From the NCBI GenBank assembly GCA_028687715.1, contig JAQTZP010000005.1, positions 1-46,875 of the forward strand: a stretch of 46,875 bases of DNA. The letters run 5' to 3'. Source of the DNA: Minisyncoccota bacterium (GTDB lineage: Bacteria > Patescibacteriota > Minisyncoccia > Minisyncoccales > GWA2-38-27). The translations under genes were made by a program, and so were the position numbers. Below are positions 44,941 to 46,875 of this stretch, piece after piece (position 1 is the first letter of the stretch; every line of letters begins with the position of its first letter). The notes below the pieces were generated by a model, which saw nothing but the letters and a program-made list of their open reading frames with translations, searched no databases and was not told where the DNA came from.

Positions 44941-46642
44941 ATTGTAATAGGGCAAGTTCGCGGCGGGTGGCTTTAATCAGGTTCATTTTCTCTTTAAGCG
45001 AGGCAATATACATCCAATCTTCTAAGGTTTGCATAAACTGCGGGCTCGGGAGCCATATGGGATGAGCAGAGCCAAAAGCTCTGCTTTTCTCTTTATCCAC
45101 GGGCTCTTTCGGCGGTTCGAAAGTATTTTTATTGGTATTTTTCTCGGAAAGGACTTCAACGACTGTATTGTAGATAAATTGGTAAGGTTTCTGGTATGAA
45201 ATCTCGACATTCTTGCCATTTATCCTCGGGTTCGAAAAAATAAGCGAGAGTAGCATGCGTTTCTGTTCGACTGTCCGTCTTGGGTTTAAATAAATCGTCC
45301 GGGCTTGTTTTGCGACTTCAAGAATCGATACTCCCATTTCAAAATATTTCAGATTGGCATTGCGGTGTCGGTTTAAACTATCCAGCACGTTGGTTTGTTC
45401 TTGCTTATATTGCTGGAGTTTCTTGTCGTAAAACTCGGCACTGATCCGGCCGTCGATCTTATCGTCATAAAGCTTGTCTATTCTTTGGGTGGCGGTCTGG
45501 TATTGCCGTTCCAGTTCGGCCGAAGCTTTTTCTCTAAAGGCGATTTCATCGGCGTGGCCTTCTTTTAAAGCTTCTTGAATCCACGACAGCATGCGTTCGA
45601 CCCGCTCATCTTTGTGGGTTACGGCGATGATAGTGTCAGCTATTTGGATATCGATGTTTTCTTGCTTGACCCAGTCCTTTTGCGAGCAGTTCTTATAATG
45701 GTTGCAATGGCCATACCAGTGGCCTTTTTGTATCTCCCATGTAATCGTTCCTCCACATTCACTGCAATGGAATACGCCCTTAAAGAGCGAATTATGTTTG
45801 CGAGTCCTCGGCTGACCATAGCTATGCAGTTTCTCTTGGACCTGCTGGAATAGCTCTTTGGTTATAAGTGGTTCGTGGTTGCCTTTGGTGATCTGATTTT
45901 TCCAGCGGTTCATACCGTAATAAAACGGATCGCCGATCAGCTGATGGATTCTGGCATGACTCACTTTATGGCCTGTTCGGGACCGGAGGCCACGGTTATA
46001 CATTTCTTGGCAGAGGGTTTTGGTTGAATGTTGGCCGGAGGCATACAACTCGAACATCTTTTTTATAAGCGGTGCTTTTTCATCGTCTGGTACGTGTATC
46101 TTATGGCCCTTGTCGCCGATCGTTTTATATCCGAGCGGTGGCTTGGTCGGAAGCCAGCCTTGCGATAGTTTTTCTTTCTGTCCTTTCTTTACATTTTCGG
46201 AAAGTAAACGGATGTAATATTCAGCTGTCGCAACTTTAACTCGCCACATAAACCATTCGTGCGACTTGGAATCTTTGTGAAGCGTGCAATTTTCTTTTAC
46301 GAGATGAATTTTGTGTTCCTCGTTATCCAGTATCCAGTTATCGATTACCGGCACGTCGGCAAAGTTTCTGGTTAATCGATCGGTCGTCTCCACGAAGACA
46401 GTGCTGATTTTGGATTTGGCCACGAATTCCATCATCTCGTGGAATATTTTTCTTTGGACTTTGCCGGCCGCCGATTCTTGGATAGCAAAAACCTTCGTGA
46501 GCTCGTAGCCGTTCCTATCGGCATAATCACGAAGGAGTTTTTCTTGGGCCGGTAAGGAGTAACCGGTATCCTCTTGGTCTTTGGAGGATACTCTGGCATA
46601 TCCCACGGCTTTCGGCAGTTCATTGTTTATTGTCATAGTCAT
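44939..46642 (-). CDS. Large serine recombinase, complete
   Basis: A 567-aa serine integrase. The resolvase domain has AVGYARVSSKDQEDTGYSLPAQ (catalytic Ser near residue 19; partly quoted) and ETTDRLTRNFADV; the recombinase domain has PLGYKTIGDKG and DPFYYGMNRWKNQ; the zinc ribbon is CSECGGTITW...HCNHYKNCSQK near 289-320; a coiled coil of about 120 residues follows, then a long C-terminal extension ending in LIKATRREL. An ATG two codons in (46636) is an alternative start. Remnants of its 3' end occur at 37740 and 43007, so related elements have integrated nearby before. Confidence 0.93.
   Translation of the reverse strand: MTMTINNELPKAVGYARVSSKDQEDTGYSLPAQEKLLRDYADRNGYELTKVFAIQESAAGKVQRKIFHEMMEFVAKSKISTVFVETTDRLTRNFADVPVIDNWILDNEEHKIHLVKENCTLHKDSKSHEWFMWRVKVATAEYYIRLLSENVKKGQKEKLSQGWLPTKPPLGYKTIGDKGHKIHVPDDEKAPLIKKMFELYASGQHSTKTLCQEMYNRGLRSRTGHKVSHARIHQLIGDPFYYGMNRWKNQITKGNHEPLITKELFQQVQEKLHSYGQPRTRKHNSLFKGVFHCSECGGTITWEIQKGHWYGHCNHYKNCSQKDWVKQENIDIQIADTIIAVTHKDERVERMLSWIQEALKEGHADEIAFREKASAELERQYQTATQRIDKLYDDKIDGRISAEFYDKKLQQYKQEQTNVLDSLNRHRNANLKYFEMGVSILEVAKQARTIYLNPRRTVEQKRMLLSLIFSNPRINGKNVEISYQKPYQFIYNTVVEVLSEKNTNKNTFEPPKEPVDKEKSRAFGSAHPIWLPSPQFMQTLEDWMYIASLKEKMNLIKATRRELALLQ
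44957..44981 (-). repeat. Recombinase 3'-end sequence, copy 3 (intact gene)
   Basis: TTCGCGGCGGGTGGCTTTAA with AATCAGG following, inside the coding end of the complete recombinase. It is the reference for the remnants at 37740-37760 and 43007-43031. Confidence 0.75.
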
Positions 46643-46716
46643 ATTTGCTTAATTTTATTTGGTTCGAATGCGACCTTTGGTCTCAAGACACAACATACGC
46701 TAATTTTTGGAACAAG

Positions 46717-46875
46717 CTAAGCTTGGTTGCCCACAGGTTTGTCTAACCGTCTTTTCTTGGCACTTTCAAGTATCGCTGAGATTTGATCCTTACTTCGTTT
46801 ATCCTCGTCCGGATCGTAAAAATCATCGTCATCTCTTGCCTTGGCTGGACCTCGGACATAATCGAGAATGGCTTT
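46717..46875 (-). CDS. Partial C-terminus of a charged protein, 5' part beyond the window
   Basis: An open minus-strand frame enters from the right edge and gives 52 residues ending DKPVGNQA before TAG at 46717-46719. The visible part is acidic then basic (DDDDFYDPDEDKRSKD, then SAKKRRLDKP). It lies just upstream of the recombinase, and its last codons resemble a sequence upstream of the recombinase at 26730 (28291-28314). The product cannot be identified from this fragment. Confidence 0.55.
   Translation of the reverse strand, partial: KAILDYVRGPAKARDDDDFYDPDEDKRSKDQISAILESAKKRRLDKPVGNQA

Noticed and set aside
46660-46685. tRNA 3' end copy near the right-hand recombinase
   Set aside because: GGTTCGAAT matches the common T-loop, but the neighbouring bases cannot form a T stem or acceptor, so nine shared bases are not enough to call an attachment site.

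Overview
The window looks like a stretch of chromosome from a Candidate Phyla Radiation bacterium (Patescibacteria), most likely a Parcubacteria-type lineage. The DNA is AT-rich. TGA behaves as a normal stop codon, so the recoded Gracilibacteria/Absconditabacteria are unlikely. Core genes are tightly packed, their starts usually sit in AT-rich leader without a clear Shine-Dalgarno, and promoters often use an extended -10 of the form TGTGATAyAAT. There is a type IV pilus locus without a secretin (PilQ), and large serine recombinases with accessory modules lie between core genes. The lineage call is inference from gene content; no rRNA is present to confirm it.

Layout. (1) 1-5003, accessory: a 3'-truncated serine recombinase; one membrane-anchored gene boxed by a perfect 201-bp inverted repeat; two nucleotide-metabolism genes; a NYN-domain nuclease cassette inserted between 89-bp direct repeats, with a predicted small RNA on the opposite strand; and a 3' remnant of lgt. 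(2) 5008-18654, core: comF divergent from a long pilus and competence locus (pilM, N, O, a small membrane protein, pilB, a CheY-like regulator, pilT, pilC, two probable major pilins, pilD, three minor pilins), then lemA, htpX and a zinc-ribbon protein, ending at tRNA-Ser. (3) 18742-21429: an island at tRNA-Ser with a Schlafen/AlbA-type regulator and a DpnI-like endonuclease, closed by an imperfect copy of the tRNA 3' end. (4) 21484-26759, core: a small membrane protein, a GyrI-like protein, a glycogen-debranching-type glucosidase, dnaG, rpoD and tRNA-Asn.

(5) 26730-36348: an integrative element whose recombinase reads into tRNA-Asn. It carries a terminase-small-subunit-like protein, a winged-helix replication-type protein, structured non-coding DNA, an 801-aa membrane protein and a complete m5C restriction-modification set (controller, methyltransferase, endonuclease, Vsr), then a structured leader with a 56-aa YjzC-like protein. 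(6) 36500-46875: stacked accessory modules separated by remnants of one recombinase 3' end: a small membrane-protein cluster, an ArsR-controlled thiol/metalloid redox operon resembling arsEFG plus arsP, a protein-quality-control pair (HtrA and Hsp20), and a complete serine recombinase with the end of another gene upstream of it.

How the parts relate. The pilus genes build and retract a pilus across a single membrane, and comF plus the pilus suggest DNA uptake. That fits a genome accumulating imported cassettes at tRNA genes and recombinase sites. The strongest candidates for undescribed biology are the NYN nuclease with its convergent small RNA, the 201-bp inverted-repeat box, the expanded Ars-like redox operon, the helically phased 10-bp repeat array upstream of a recombinase, and the large membrane protein next to the restriction system.
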